Positions 43,750 through 52,820 of a stretch of DNA of 64,000 nucleotides are shown one piece after another. Under the pieces are notes generated by a model that saw only the letters and a list, made by a program, of their open reading frames with translations, ran no database searches and was not told the origin of the DNA. This DNA is from an uncultured Clostridia bacterium. Lineage in GTDB: Bacteria > Bacillota > Clostridia > TANB77 > CAG-508. Position 1 is the stretch's first letter; every line of letters starts with the position of its first letter. Both the position numbers and the translations under genes were made by a program. Where the stretch lies: positions 1-64,000 of the forward strand of contig CAKPNJ010000001.1 in assembly GCA_934168365.1 (NCBI GenBank), read 5' to 3'.

Positions 43750-44613
43750 ATGAATGTAGCAAAAGATTGGCAAGATTACGAAATATTAGACATGGCAAAT
43801 GGTGAAAAACTAGAGCGATGGAAAAATGTTATTTTAGTAAGACCAGACCCACAAATAATATGGACACAAAAAAGTTTTCCAGAAAAGTGGAAAAATGTTA
43901 ATGCTAAATACCACAGAAGTTCAACAGGTGGTGGAAACTGGGAATACAATAAAAAAATGCCAGATGCATGGCAAGTTAAATACAAAAATTTAACATTTAA
44001 TATAAAGCCAATGGGATTTAAACACACTGGTTTATTTCCAGAACAAGCAGTTAATTGGGACTGGATGATAGAAAAAATTCAAAAAGCAAATAGAGAAATA
44101 AAAGTATTAAATCTATTTGCATACACAGGAGGAGCAACAGTAGCGTGTAGCTATGCTGGTGCTCAAGTTTGTCATGTAGATAGTTCAAAAGGAATGGTTA
44201 CATGGGCAAAAGAGAATATACAAGCTTCAGGATTACAAGATAGACCAGTTAGATATATAGTTGATGATGTTATCAAATTTGTAAATAGAGAAATTCGTAG
44301 AGGCAACAAATATGATGCAATAATCATGGATCCACCATCTTATGGTAGAGGCGCAAATGGAGAAGTGTGGAAATTTGAAGAAAACTTGCCAGAGCTTGTA
44401 AATCTATGTGCACAAGTATTATCAGACAAACCTTTATTTTTCTTAATCAATTCATATACAACAGGAATATCAAGTACAGTTTTGCAAAATATTTTAGAGC
44501 TTACAATATCAAAAAAATATAAAGGAAAAGTATCAAATGGAGAAATAGGTCTTCCTATGACTAACTCAAAAATGGTTTTACCATGTGGTATTTATGGAAG
44601 ATGGGAGAATTAA
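43750..44613 (+). CDS. SAM-dependent methyltransferase (RlmI/RlmK-like)
   Basis: 287 aa class I methyltransferase of the 23S rRNA m5C/RlmI-like group without the N-terminal PUA domain. SAM motif KVLNLFAYTGGATVACSYAG, acidic loop CHVDSSKGMV, YIVDDVIKFV and catalytic-type MDPPSYGRG. The substrate is probably rRNA but not proven. It directly abuts the pseudouridine synthase gene (no gap), pointing to a paired RNA-modification operon. GAAGGA site upstream. Confidence 0.85.
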   Translation: MNVAKDWQDYEILDMANGEKLERWKNVILVRPDPQIIWTQKSFPEKWKNVNAKYHRSSTGGGNWEYNKKMPDAWQVKYKNLTFNIKPMGFKHTGLFPEQAVNWDWMIEKIQKANREIKVLNLFAYTGGATVACSYAGAQVCHVDSSKGMVTWAKENIQASGLQDRPVRYIVDDVIKFVNREIRRGNKYDAIIMDPPSYGRGANGEVWKFEENLPELVNLCAQVLSDKPLFFLINSYTTGISSTVLQNILELTISKKYKGKVSNGEIGLPMTNSKMVLPCGIYGRWEN

Positions 44614-45300
44614 ATGCAAAATTTAAAAGTAATATTTGAAGATAACCATATAATAGTAGTAGAAAAACCAGTAAACATACCATCACAGGCAGATAAAACT
44701 GGAGATATAGATATGCTTACAATAATAAAAGCATATTTAAAAGAAAAATATAACAAACCAGGAAATGTCTATTTAGGTTTAGTGCATAGACTAGATAGAC
44801 CTGTTGGTGGAGTAATGGTATTTGCTAAAACTTCAAAATCGGCAGGAAGACTAAGTAATCAAGTGAGAGAAAAACAATTTCAAAAAGCATATTTAGTAAT
44901 AGTAAATGGAAAGATGGAAAGCTCAAGAGGAACTTTACAAGACTATTTACTAAAAAATGAAAGAGCTAATATGAGCAAAGTTGTGAAAGAAGGAACGAAG
45001 AATAGCAAATTAGCAATATTAGATTATGAAGTTTTAAAATATGACGAAGAGTTAAACTTATCAGTCTTAAGAATAAACTTACATACAGGTAGACATCACC
45101 AGATTAGAGTGCAATTATCTAGCAGAGACCATAGTATATATGGAGATCAAAAGTATGGAGGGAGAGGACATGGAAAACAAATTGCACTTTGGGCATATGA
45201 ATTAAAACTATATCATCCTATTACAAACGAACTAATGGAATTTAAAGATATTCCTCAAATGCTTGGAAGTTGGGCAATATTAAAAGATATTCAATTATGA
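44614..45300 (+). CDS. RluA-family pseudouridine synthase
   Basis: 228 aa. Catalytic Asp lies in VHRLDRPVGG, with the second conserved stretch LHTGRHHQIRVQLS. It lacks an N-terminal S4 domain, so it is a short RluA-type enzyme. It isomerises uridine to pseudouridine in rRNA or tRNA; the exact target is not readable. The ATG follows the methyltransferase stop immediately. Confidence 0.92.
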   Translation: MQNLKVIFEDNHIIVVEKPVNIPSQADKTGDIDMLTIIKAYLKEKYNKPGNVYLGLVHRLDRPVGGVMVFAKTSKSAGRLSNQVREKQFQKAYLVIVNGKMESSRGTLQDYLLKNERANMSKVVKEGTKNSKLAILDYEVLKYDEELNLSVLRINLHTGRHHQIRVQLSSRDHSIYGDQKYGGRGHGKQIALWAYELKLYHPITNELMEFKDIPQMLGSWAILKDIQL

Positions 45301-45344
45301 AACATTATATATTTGTAAAATTAAACTAAACTTTATGAAAATAC

Positions 45345-45405
45345 AAAAATTGTGACTAAAACAAAAAACGACAAATTTTGCACACAATTTTTATATCTTT
45401 ATAAA
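45345..45405 (+). promoter_or_regulatory. agrBD control region
   Basis: Inverted arms AAAAATTGTG (45345-45354) and CACAATTTTT (45383-45392) flank a segment (CGACAAATTTTG-CACACA) related to the motif at 13714. TTGCAC (45378-45383), a 16-bp spacer and TATAAA (45400-45405) form a plausible promoter. Response regulator binding here is an inference. Confidence 0.5.
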
Positions 45406-45466
45406 GTTTTTTTATTTTTGTGTTTTAAAAATATAAAATACAGATAACAAAGAACGAGGTAAGAAA

Positions 45467-46087
45467 ATGATTGATAAATTTTGTGATTTGATAACTGAAA
45501 AAATAAAATCAAAGGTTACAGACATAGATGAAGAAAGAGAATTAGTTATTAACTTTGGTGTGAGACTGATTTTTGGAGAATTACCTAAAATTTTAATATT
45601 ATTCATTATAGGATTTTTATTAAGTATGGGATGGCAAACTTTATTATTATTTTTCTTAATAGCACCTTATAGAAGTTTTACAGGTGGTATTCATCTAAAA
45701 ACACATTTAGGTTGTATGATTACAACAAGTATTTTATATTTATTACCAATTATATTATCAAAATATATTTTAATATCAAATAAAAATATTCTTTATATAT
45801 TAGCAGGATTGATAACAATATTTAGTATTATTATAATTGCTAAATATGCACCTGCAGATACTGAAAATATGCCGATTTTGAGTAAGAAAGAAATAAAATC
45901 AAAAAAAATTAGGTCATATATAGCATTAGTAATTTTATTATCAATAATAATATTTAATCCATACAAACAATTCTCATACATGATAATTTATGCAATGTTT
46001 TTGCAAAACCTAACAGTATTACCTATTTCATATAAAATAACAAATAACAAACATGGCTACGAAGTATATACAGAGGAAACAATTTAA
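45467..46087 (+). CDS. agrB: AgrB-like peptide-processing protease
   Basis: 206 aa membrane endopeptidase that cuts and cyclises the AgrD signal peptide. The catalytic His76 and Cys83 lie in FTGGIHLKTHLGC, spaced as in known AgrB. About five to six hydrophobic helices. GAGGT site. The AgrD gene follows 63 bp later after a small hairpin (46097-46113). Confidence 0.93.
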   Translation: MIDKFCDLITEKIKSKVTDIDEERELVINFGVRLIFGELPKILILFIIGFLLSMGWQTLLLFFLIAPYRSFTGGIHLKTHLGCMITTSILYLLPIILSKYILISNKNILYILAGLITIFSIIIIAKYAPADTENMPILSKKEIKSKKIRSYIALVILLSIIIFNPYKQFSYMIIYAMFLQNLTVLPISYKITNNKHGYEVYTEETI

Positions 46088-46150
46088 GATTATAACACAT
46101 TGGCCGGCAATGTTTATGATATAAAAATAATAATATAAGGAGGAATAAAA

Positions 46151-46270
46151 ATGTTAAAACTATTAGCTAAAGTTGCAGAAAAATATGCAAAATCTACAAA
46201 TACTGCATGCTTTGTTTTAGGTATCATTCATCAACCTAAAATGCCTGCATCATTAATCAAAAAAGATTAA
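46151..46270 (+). CDS. agrD: AgrD-like cyclic autoinducer precursor
   Basis: 39 aa. Amphipathic N-terminal helix (MLKLLAKVAEKYAK), then NTACFVLGIIHQPKMPASL. This is the pattern of cyclic lactone autoinducer precursors: a Cys (C20) followed by hydrophobic residues, then the conserved QPKxP recognition segment. The mature signal is expected to be a thiolactone ring between C20 and a residue within about 24-26; the exact ends are not certain. Strong AAGGAGG site. Located directly after agrB. Confidence 0.88.
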   Translation: MLKLLAKVAEKYAKSTNTACFVLGIIHQPKMPASLIKKD

Positions 46271-46311
46271 TTATAATATAAATAAATATAAATATTTCCT
46301 TAAAACGACAA

Positions 46312-46364
46312 GACAATTACAAAGAGATATCTTAAATCAAGATATCTCTTTGTAATTGTCTTTT
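46312..46364. terminator. Long bidirectional terminator between agrBD and agrCA
   Basis: A perfect 22-bp inverted repeat (46312-46333 with 46339-46360), 5-nt loop, TTTT on the plus strand. It ends almost exactly at the stop codon of the converging kinase gene. Confidence 0.88.
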
Positions 46365-47718
46365 AATAATATATTTCAAATTGTTGTGAGAAAAATTCTT
46401 CACTTTTAGTAGTAAATAAATTTAAATTATTATTTTTCTTTAATATTTGTCTAACTTCCCATAAACCAAGTCCACTATTAGTTTCCTTAGATTTAGTAGA
46501 AAAATCCTTTTCATAAATTTTATCTACATTTACATCTTTATTTTTATATGTATTATCAATTATTACAAGTAATCTTCTACGATTTTGTTCTTTTCTAAAA
46601 CTTACATGAATTATCTTGTTCTCACATTCGGAAGCAGCTTCAATAGCATTATCTAAAAGTATGCCTAATATTCTAGTAAATTCATAAATTTTCATATGTT
46701 TTTCAATTTCATTTAAATCTATAAAAATACCTAAATTTATTTGAACACCAATTTCATCAGCTTTATGATATTTAGTAGCTAGAACATTGTATATAGCCGG
46801 ATTATTAATAACTTCTGGATTTAATGCAGTTAAGTTATTAGTACGCCCACAATCTTGTAAAAGTTGTCTATAATAAACACGTAATCCTTCTAAGTCTCCT
46901 CTATCAGCATAACCACCAATACTTTGAACAATATTGTGAAAATCATGTTTAAAACCTCTAATACTATCATGTAATATAGTTAAAGTTTTGTTATATAATT
47001 GTGCTTCTTCTAAATCTCTAGTTGTAGTATCTAATTTGTTTGTACTTAATAAACTATAAAAACTGATAACAAAATATGCTAATATACTCAAAATACTTGT
47101 TATAGTAATATAAATTGGCATTTTGTCACTATAAAATACAATTAAATAAAATTGTGTACCAATTGCTAATATTCCAAGTAAAGTATTTACTACAAATAAT
47201 ATTTTGTTTTTTCTAGTCATACTTTCTAATTTTATATTAAATTTAAAATATCTAATAAGTCTATAAAGTAAATATACACACAAATAGATAGTTACAGAAC
47301 AAATCCCTCTATATAAAGGAATATCTAATATTTGTTGCTGGGAAAGATTAAACACAGTTTGATAAAATTTAAATATAAATAATTCCAGAACACTGCTTAT
47401 CACGATTACAATAAACTCAGATAATAATGATTTTAACCAAGTCACTTTTAACACAAATTTAATTAAAAATATAATAACGATCATATTAATGAATGTACCA
47501 TATGGGTCAGGCATAAATGTGCGTGTTAAAAAAGCTATTGTACCCATAGACAACATGTATATGATTTTAGATTTTCTTGAAGATGCAACACTGAAAATTG
47601 TAGTAAATAGTAACATATTTACAAAAGTGTCTATGTAATACATAGGAAAGAAAATAAAAGCTGAGACAGTTTCATTCTGTGTCGTCATTGCTGTCCAAAT
47701 TGTTTGAAAAATTTGCAT
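46363..47718 (-). CDS. AgrC-like sensor histidine kinase
   Basis: 451 aa. About six membrane helices (residues 20-225) form the peptide sensor. A dimerisation helix with the phospho-accepting His follows in RGFKHDFHNIVQS, then a GHKL ATPase domain with N-box ILLDNAIEAASE and G-box NSGLGLWEVRQIL. In agr systems the kinase detects the AgrD-derived cyclic peptide and phosphorylates a LytTR regulator. Its start overlaps the regulator gene by 47 nt. GGAGG site. Assignment to the adjacent AgrBD is by position. Confidence 0.88.
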   Translation of the reverse strand: MQIFQTIWTAMTTQNETVSAFIFFPMYYIDTFVNMLLFTTIFSVASSRKSKIIYMLSMGTIAFLTRTFMPDPYGTFINMIVIIFLIKFVLKVTWLKSLLSEFIVIVISSVLELFIFKFYQTVFNLSQQQILDIPLYRGICSVTIYLCVYLLYRLIRYFKFNIKLESMTRKNKILFVVNTLLGILAIGTQFYLIVFYSDKMPIYITITSILSILAYFVISFYSLLSTNKLDTTTRDLEEAQLYNKTLTILHDSIRGFKHDFHNIVQSIGGYADRGDLEGLRVYYRQLLQDCGRTNNLTALNPEVINNPAIYNVLATKYHKADEIGVQINLGIFIDLNEIEKHMKIYEFTRILGILLDNAIEAASECENKIIHVSFRKEQNRRRLLVIIDNTYKNKDVNVDKIYEKDFSTKSKETNSGLGLWEVRQILKKNNNLNLFTTKSEEFFSQQFEIYY

Positions 47719-48418
47719 AATTAAAAACCTCCATAATTTTATTTTTATATTTAGGACCTATAAAACATTTACAGTCCTCATTATCATTTAGGAAAATAAC
47801 ATTGTTAGAAAAGTCTACACTAGTTATTTTTTTAGTATTAACAATATATGATTTATGGCATTGTATAAAAGTGTCTGGCAATTGTAACATTATAACTTTA
47901 AAAGAACTATAAGTCTCATATTCTCTTGTATCAGTATAAAAGATAGTTTTCATCCCCTCTTTTTGAATATACAAAATGCTATCTTGCCTGATAATAGTTC
48001 TGTTATTATCAAGTCTTACAAACTTGGGTTCAGAACCCGAGTAGTCTTCAACTAACCTAGTTATAGTATCTTTTAATCTCTCTACAGTTATTGGTTTGGG
48101 TATATAATCAAAAGTTTTATACTTATATGCCATTAAACCATATTCTAAATGACCAGTTGTAAAGATAATATAAATGTTTTTATCCTTTTTACGGATAATA
48201 TCAGCTAAATCTAGTCCAGAAATGTTAGATTTTAAATCAATATCTAAAAATACAACATTAACCTTGTTAACTTTTACAAACTCAGTTAACTCCTCAGGAT
48301 TTGTTGTACTTAATGCAATACGTGCATTAACTTTACATTCAATAAATAACGACTCTAGCATTTTCTCTAATTTTGTTAAAGCGTTAAAATTATCATCACA
48401 TAATACAAAATCTAACAT
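47672..48418 (-). CDS. AgrA-like LytTR response regulator
   Basis: 248 aa. Receiver domain with acidic pair in LDFVLCDDN and phospho-acceptor Asp in VVFLDIDLK, followed by a LytTR DNA-binding domain (FVRLDNNRTIIRQDSILYIQKEG, then FIQCHKSYIVNTKKITSVDF). ATG 48418 is chosen for GGAGGAAAAAT upstream; the longer frame crosses the promoter region. Together with the overlapping kinase it forms a two-component operon running towards agrBD. Confidence 0.92.
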   Translation of the reverse strand: MLDFVLCDDNFNALTKLEKMLESLFIECKVNARIALSTTNPEELTEFVKVNKVNVVFLDIDLKSNISGLDLADIIRKKDKNIYIIFTTGHLEYGLMAYKYKTFDYIPKPITVERLKDTITRLVEDYSGSEPKFVRLDNNRTIIRQDSILYIQKEGMKTIFYTDTREYETYSSFKVIMLQLPDTFIQCHKSYIVNTKKITSVDFSNNVIFLNDNEDCKCFIGPKYKNKIMEVFNYANFSNNLDSNDDTE

Positions 48419-48480
48419 ATATTTTTCCTCCGTATAATATAATAAATATAAATTAACACAACAAAAACGTGCAACGGTAA

Positions 48481-48591
48481 TTCGACAAAACAACATAAAA
48501 TTACCCATTTTTTTCCAATTGCCTATATAAATATAATGCAAATAAATAATATTGTCAAGAAAAATTTTGCAAAAATTTATAAAATGTCGAA
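48481..48591. promoter_or_regulatory. Spo0A-type boxes between agrA-like and pdaA-like genes
   Basis: TTCGACA at 48481-48487 (TGTCGAA on the minus strand, upstream of the response regulator) and TGTCGAA at 48585-48591 (upstream of the deacetylase) both match the Spo0A heptamer. Minus-strand sequence after the first box (TTGCACG, then TTTTTGTTG) loosely resembles the 13714 motif. Confidence 0.45.
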
Positions 48592-48631
48592 AAAAATGAA
48601 AGCATTGTTATTAAAAGGAAAGAGGGATAAG

Positions 48632-49436
48632 ATGAAGAGAAAGTCAAATTTTCTTATAGTTATATCATCAATTTTATTAGTATTTATTTTTTCAATTTCT
48701 GTAATTAATTCAAATAATACGACAGAAACAAGTGCAAGTTCAGTTAGCGAAAAAAGAATTGGTTGGGGAATAAAAAGATCTAATAATAATGAACAACCAG
48801 ATTTAGGAAGTGTAAATAAAAAAATAATAGATACATATGAAGGAATTGCTATGGGAAATAAAAATTCAAAATATGTTTATCTTACTTTTGACAATGGATA
48901 TGAAGCAGGTTATACACCTAAAATACTAGCAGTATTAAAGGAAAATCAAGTTCCTGCTACATTCTTTATAACGGCTCATTATTTGAATACTGCATCAGAC
49001 TTAGTAAAGCAAATGATAGATGAGGGCCATACAGTTGGAAATCATACAGTAAATCATAAAAGTATGCCAGATTTAACAAATGAACAAATACAAAAAGAAG
49101 TAATGGATTTGCATACAGCAGTTTATCAAAAATTTAATTATGAAATGAAATACATTCGTCCACCAAAAGGAGAATATAGTGAAAGAACTGTAGCATATAC
49201 TAATACATTAGGCTATAAAACAGTTATGTGGAGTTTTGCTTATGATGATTGGGACAAAAATAAACAAGGTAGAGAAGATTATGGCAAAAAGATGGTTTTA
49301 AATAACATACATCCGCGGAGCAGTTATATTACTACATGCAACTTCAAAAGACAATAGCAATATTTTAGATTATTGTATTAAGGAAATTAAAAAGATGGGG
49401 TATGAGTTTAAAACTTTAGACGATTTTCAGAGATAA
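48632..49436 (+). pseudogene. pdaA: PdaA-like polysaccharide deacetylase, frameshifted
   Basis: About 267 aa when repaired. N-terminal signal or anchor helix (FLIVISSILLVFIFSISVI), then a NodB-type deacetylase: YLTFDNGYE, HTVGNHTVNHKSM and YIRPPKGEY. PdaA-type enzymes form muramic delta-lactam in the spore cortex. The frame breaks at 49316: as read it stops at 49357, but removing one C restores HPGAVILLHATSKDN and a normal C-terminus ending at 49436. ATG 48632 is chosen for AGAGGG upstream and the signal sequence. Mutation versus sequence error is open. Confidence 0.82.
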
Positions 49437-49497
49437 TCAGTTGCCAAAATTTAATTCTTTGACAACTATATAGAAATAGCATAAGGGAGATGAGAGT

Positions 49498-49800
49498 TTG
49501 CGAAAAGCTTCTAAGAAAAATAAAAGTATACAAAGCAGAATAAATCGTCTATTAGAAATCCCTCAAGAAATATCAACTAACTTACCAAAAATAACGGTAA
49601 TAGGTTTTAAACAAATGCTGATTGAGAATTATAAAGGGATATTAGAGTATCAGGATTTTTATATTAGAATTAGTACACATATTGGAATTCTAAACATAAA
49701 TGGATATGATTTGTACTTAGAAGAAATGACAACAGATGATTTATTAGTTACCGGAAAAATAGAAAGCATTGATTTTGAAACAATTACAGATGAAGAATAG
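49498..49800 (+). CDS. yqfC: Sporulation protein YqfC (YabP/YqfC family)
   Basis: 100 aa. Matches YabP/YqfC small sporulation proteins: RINRLLEIPQEISTNLPKI, ENYKGILEYQDFYIRI and LNINGYDLYLEEMT. Known under sigma-E control in Bacillus, forespore coat or cortex related, precise role unclear. The start is TTG at 49498 with AAGGGAGATGAG upstream. Directly followed by yqfD, the conserved pairing. Confidence 0.9.
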   Translation: MRKASKKNKSIQSRINRLLEIPQEISTNLPKITVIGFKQMLIENYKGILEYQDFYIRISTHIGILNINGYDLYLEEMTTDDLLVTGKIESIDFETITDEE

Positions 49801-49811
49801 GAGGGAAAAGC

Positions 49812-50993
49812 TTGTATTTTAAGATACTGTTAGGTTACATTTTAGGATATGTAAATATTGAAGTAGAAGGATATTTTATAGAACGCTTTATAAATATTTG
49901 TAATAGTAAAAAAATATTTTTGTGGAATATGAAAAGAAAACACTCCACAATTATAAGACTAAATATTGGAATTAGAGATTTTAAAAGAATAAAAGAAGTA
50001 GCTAAAAAAACTAAATGTAGAGTAAAAATACAAAAGAAAAGAGGAATACCATTTATATTACATAAATACAAAAAAAGAAAAATCTTCGCTATATTTTTTA
50101 TACTTTTAATAATTGCAGTTATTGCATTATCAAACTTCATATGGAATATTGAAGTGACAGGAAATAATAAAATTTCGACAGAAGAAATTATTAAAGACTT
50201 AGCAGATGATAATTTCAAAATTGGAACATCTAAAACAAATTTAAACACTAAAAATATAATTGACAAGATACGATTAAAAAGAAGTGATCTAGCATGGATG
50301 GGAATAGAGATAAAAGGAACAAACGCAGTTGTAAAAATAGTAGAAGCAGATTTGAAACCAGACATTATAAAAGAAGAAGAGTATTGTAATATTGTTGCAA
50401 CAAAAGATGCAATGATAGTAAAAATAAATGCTCAAAATGGCACAGCCGTAGTAAAAGAAGGAGATATAGTTACAAAAGGAACTGTGCTAATACAAGGATG
50501 GCTTGAAGGGCAGTTTACAGGAATTCGATATGTGCATGCAAATGGCGAGGTTCAGGCAAAAGTATGGTATTCTCAAAAAGTAAGTGTACCTTTAAAACAG
50601 AGCAAAAAAATAAAAACAGGCAAGGAGGAAAATAAATATTCCGTAAAGATAAATAATTTTGAAATAAATTTGCCAAAAGGGGTTCCAAAATTTCAAAATT
50701 ATGATACAATAGAGACGAGTAAAAAACTAAAACTATTTTCAGATTTTTATTTGCCAATAGAAATAAATCAAAAAACATATCAAGAGTATGAAGAACAAGA
50801 AATTACATATAGTATAGAAGAAGCAAAAGAGCTTGGAATAGCACAAGCTGACGAGAGCCTAAAAGAGCAAATAGAAGGAAAACAAGTAACAAATAAAAAA
50901 ATAAATACAGAACAAACAGGAGCAAATATTGAAGTTGAAGTTATTTACGAAGTGCTCGAAAGTATTGGGACAAAAGAAAAAATAGTATTTTGA
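49812..50993 (+). CDS. yqfD: Sporulation protein YqfD
   Basis: 393 aa. The N-terminal domain (LLGYILGYVNIEVEGYFIERFI) and a basic region precede one membrane helix (IFAIFFILLIIAVIALSNFIW). The extracytoplasmic part starts WNIEVTGNNKIS, and its C-terminus matches the YqfD family. Sporulation protein of unknown mechanism. The start is TTG at 49812 with AGGAGGG upstream, 11 bp after yqfC. PhoH, often next in this operon, is absent; an unknown gene takes its place. Confidence 0.9.
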   Translation: MYFKILLGYILGYVNIEVEGYFIERFINICNSKKIFLWNMKRKHSTIIRLNIGIRDFKRIKEVAKKTKCRVKIQKKRGIPFILHKYKKRKIFAIFFILLIIAVIALSNFIWNIEVTGNNKISTEEIIKDLADDNFKIGTSKTNLNTKNIIDKIRLKRSDLAWMGIEIKGTNAVVKIVEADLKPDIIKEEEYCNIVATKDAMIVKINAQNGTAVVKEGDIVTKGTVLIQGWLEGQFTGIRYVHANGEVQAKVWYSQKVSVPLKQSKKIKTGKEENKYSVKINNFEINLPKGVPKFQNYDTIETSKKLKLFSDFYLPIEINQKTYQEYEEQEITYSIEEAKELGIAQADESLKEQIEGKQVTNKKINTEQTGANIEVEVIYEVLESIGTKEKIVF

Positions 50994-51007
50994 AAGGAAC
51001 AGATGCC

Positions 51008-52252
51008 ATGGAAGAAAGAAGTTTGAGGATATATCAAGAAAAAACATTTTTTTCAAAGATTAGTAATACAATTACTAAAATACTAACTCCAACAAAAATT
51101 GGAATTAACGGAATGTTAATTTCAATAAAAAGAAACAATGCTCTAAAAGCTTATGAAGCATATAAAGCAGTAGAAAATATTGAAAACCAAGAAAAGCAAG
51201 AAGCAGTTACAAAAAAATTTGAAGACATTTATGCTTTATACTTAGAATCAATAGATAAATATATTATGGATTCTATTTATAAAAAAGTAAAAAATGATGT
51301 AGCAAGTGATTTTGAAAGAAATGCATTATCTGAGTATTATTCAGTTGTTCATTTAAAAGAAACAGAATATTTAGAATATAAATATAAAAAGCAAATGTAC
51401 TTATTAAATTTAGATTATGAAACTGTTGATAATCTTAACAAGGAACAATTATTGCAAAAATACCAGACATTATATATTTATCAAATGGAGTCATTGTATA
51501 AAGGTTTGTTAAAACATTATTCAATCAAACTTGCAGATAATTTAACTCCAGGAGCTAAAGATGAAGTATATAACAAAATATTTGATACATTAGGGAGATA
51601 TATTGAAAATATATTACCATTAAAAATGAAACAAGACCCAGATAACAAAGTATATAAAGAAATACTTGAAGATTATCAAAACTTTGAAAGATTTACAGTT
51701 GGTAAATTGGATCAGAATGACACCATTGAAAAGAATATGATATTATTAAGTTTAAGTAGAAAACTATTTACACATAGTTTACCACTTATAGTAGCAGAGC
51801 AATGCTATGAAAAATTATTAAATGATGTTAGAAGTTTAATAGTAGATACAAAAGTAATTAGAAAACAAGAAAAAGCATATTCTCTACTTATTACCTTAAT
51901 AGAAGAATATAATGTAAAATTACAATCAACTAAAGTATACTGGGATAAACCAGCGGAAAGAGAAGCATATAAGGAATTTTACAAACAATATCAAGCAATT
52001 CAAAAAGGAAAAGAAAAAAATTATATTGAATATTCTAAAGATAAGCAAGTTCTATTTTTAAGAAATGATTTGAAAAAATTAAGAAAAGAGCCAAATAGAT
52101 ATTATAAAATTATTCAATTTTACTGTGCAAAACTAGTAGAATTCAATGCTATGAAGAACTTAAAAAATGCATTTATATCAGAAGGCACTTACACTAAAGA
52201 ACCTAAAAAGGCTAAGAAAAGAGGTAGACCTAAAAAGGTTGTTAACGCATAA
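51008..52252 (+). CDS. Unknown helical protein with AT-hook-like tail
   Basis: 414 aa, family not recognised. Nearly all helical and rich in Lys, Glu and Tyr, no signal or membrane segment. Regions such as ALKAYEAYKAVENIENQEKQ and YKEFYKQYQAIQKGKEKNY suggest coiled coils. The last 15 residues (KEPKKAKKRGRPKKVVNA) contain KRGRPKK, the core of an AT-hook that binds the minor groove of AT-rich DNA. ATG 51008 follows AAAGGA. It lies between yqfD and ybeY, in the place where phoH is often found. Confidence 0.65.
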   Translation: MEERSLRIYQEKTFFSKISNTITKILTPTKIGINGMLISIKRNNALKAYEAYKAVENIENQEKQEAVTKKFEDIYALYLESIDKYIMDSIYKKVKNDVASDFERNALSEYYSVVHLKETEYLEYKYKKQMYLLNLDYETVDNLNKEQLLQKYQTLYIYQMESLYKGLLKHYSIKLADNLTPGAKDEVYNKIFDTLGRYIENILPLKMKQDPDNKVYKEILEDYQNFERFTVGKLDQNDTIEKNMILLSLSRKLFTHSLPLIVAEQCYEKLLNDVRSLIVDTKVIRKQEKAYSLLITLIEEYNVKLQSTKVYWDKPAEREAYKEFYKQYQAIQKGKEKNYIEYSKDKQVLFLRNDLKKLRKEPNRYYKIIQFYCAKLVEFNAMKNLKNAFISEGTYTKEPKKAKKRGRPKKVVNA

Positions 52253-52274
52253 TATAGAATAGAAGGAATATATA

Positions 52275-52781
52275 ATGAATTCAGTAACAGAAATTGTTTG
52301 GAAAGATATCAAACAAAATGAAGAACTAGAAGCTATAATTGAAAAAGTAATACAAAAATGTTTTGAGGTAGAGCATATAAATCCTACCTCTTTATATATT
52401 TGTGTTACATTAACAAATCCTAAAAACATACGCGAAATAAATAAAGAATATAGAAATATAGATAAAGAGACAGATGTACTTTCATTTCCTATGTTTGAAA
52501 AAGATGAGTTGGACAAACTTGTTGACGAAACAGCTGACACTCAAGCAGAGACATTACAAGATATAATGGGTGACATCATAATTTCTATTGAAAGAGTAGA
52601 AGAACAAGCAAAAGAATATGGACATAGTTTTGAAAGAGAATTTGCATATATGCTAGTTCATGGGTTTTATCACCTAAGAGGTTACGACCATATGGTAGAA
52701 GAGGAAAAAGCTCAAATGAGGGCAAAGGAGGAAAATGTTCTTTCTCAATTAAATATAACAAGGGGAGAGGTTGAAGAATAA
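52275..52781 (+). CDS. ybeY: Endoribonuclease YbeY
   Basis: 168 aa zinc-dependent RNase involved in 16S rRNA 3'-end maturation and ribosome quality control. The catalytic zinc motif is HGFYHLRGYDH near residue 132. REINKEYRNIDKETDVLSFPM is the conserved N-terminal part. GAAGGA site; 22 bp after the preceding gene. Family order ybeY then dgkA is conserved in Firmicutes. Confidence 0.96.
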   Translation: MNSVTEIVWKDIKQNEELEAIIEKVIQKCFEVEHINPTSLYICVTLTNPKNIREINKEYRNIDKETDVLSFPMFEKDELDKLVDETADTQAETLQDIMGDIIISIERVEEQAKEYGHSFEREFAYMLVHGFYHLRGYDHMVEEEKAQMRAKEENVLSQLNITRGEVEE

Positions 52782-52820
52782 TTCTTTTCAAACCTAATTA
52801 AGAAGGGAATAAAGTCAATA

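Noticed and set aside
47672..48541. Longer 289-aa version of the response regulator
   Set aside because: The receiver domain begins at MLDFVLCDD with GGAGGAAAAAT upstream; the extension covers the promoter region.
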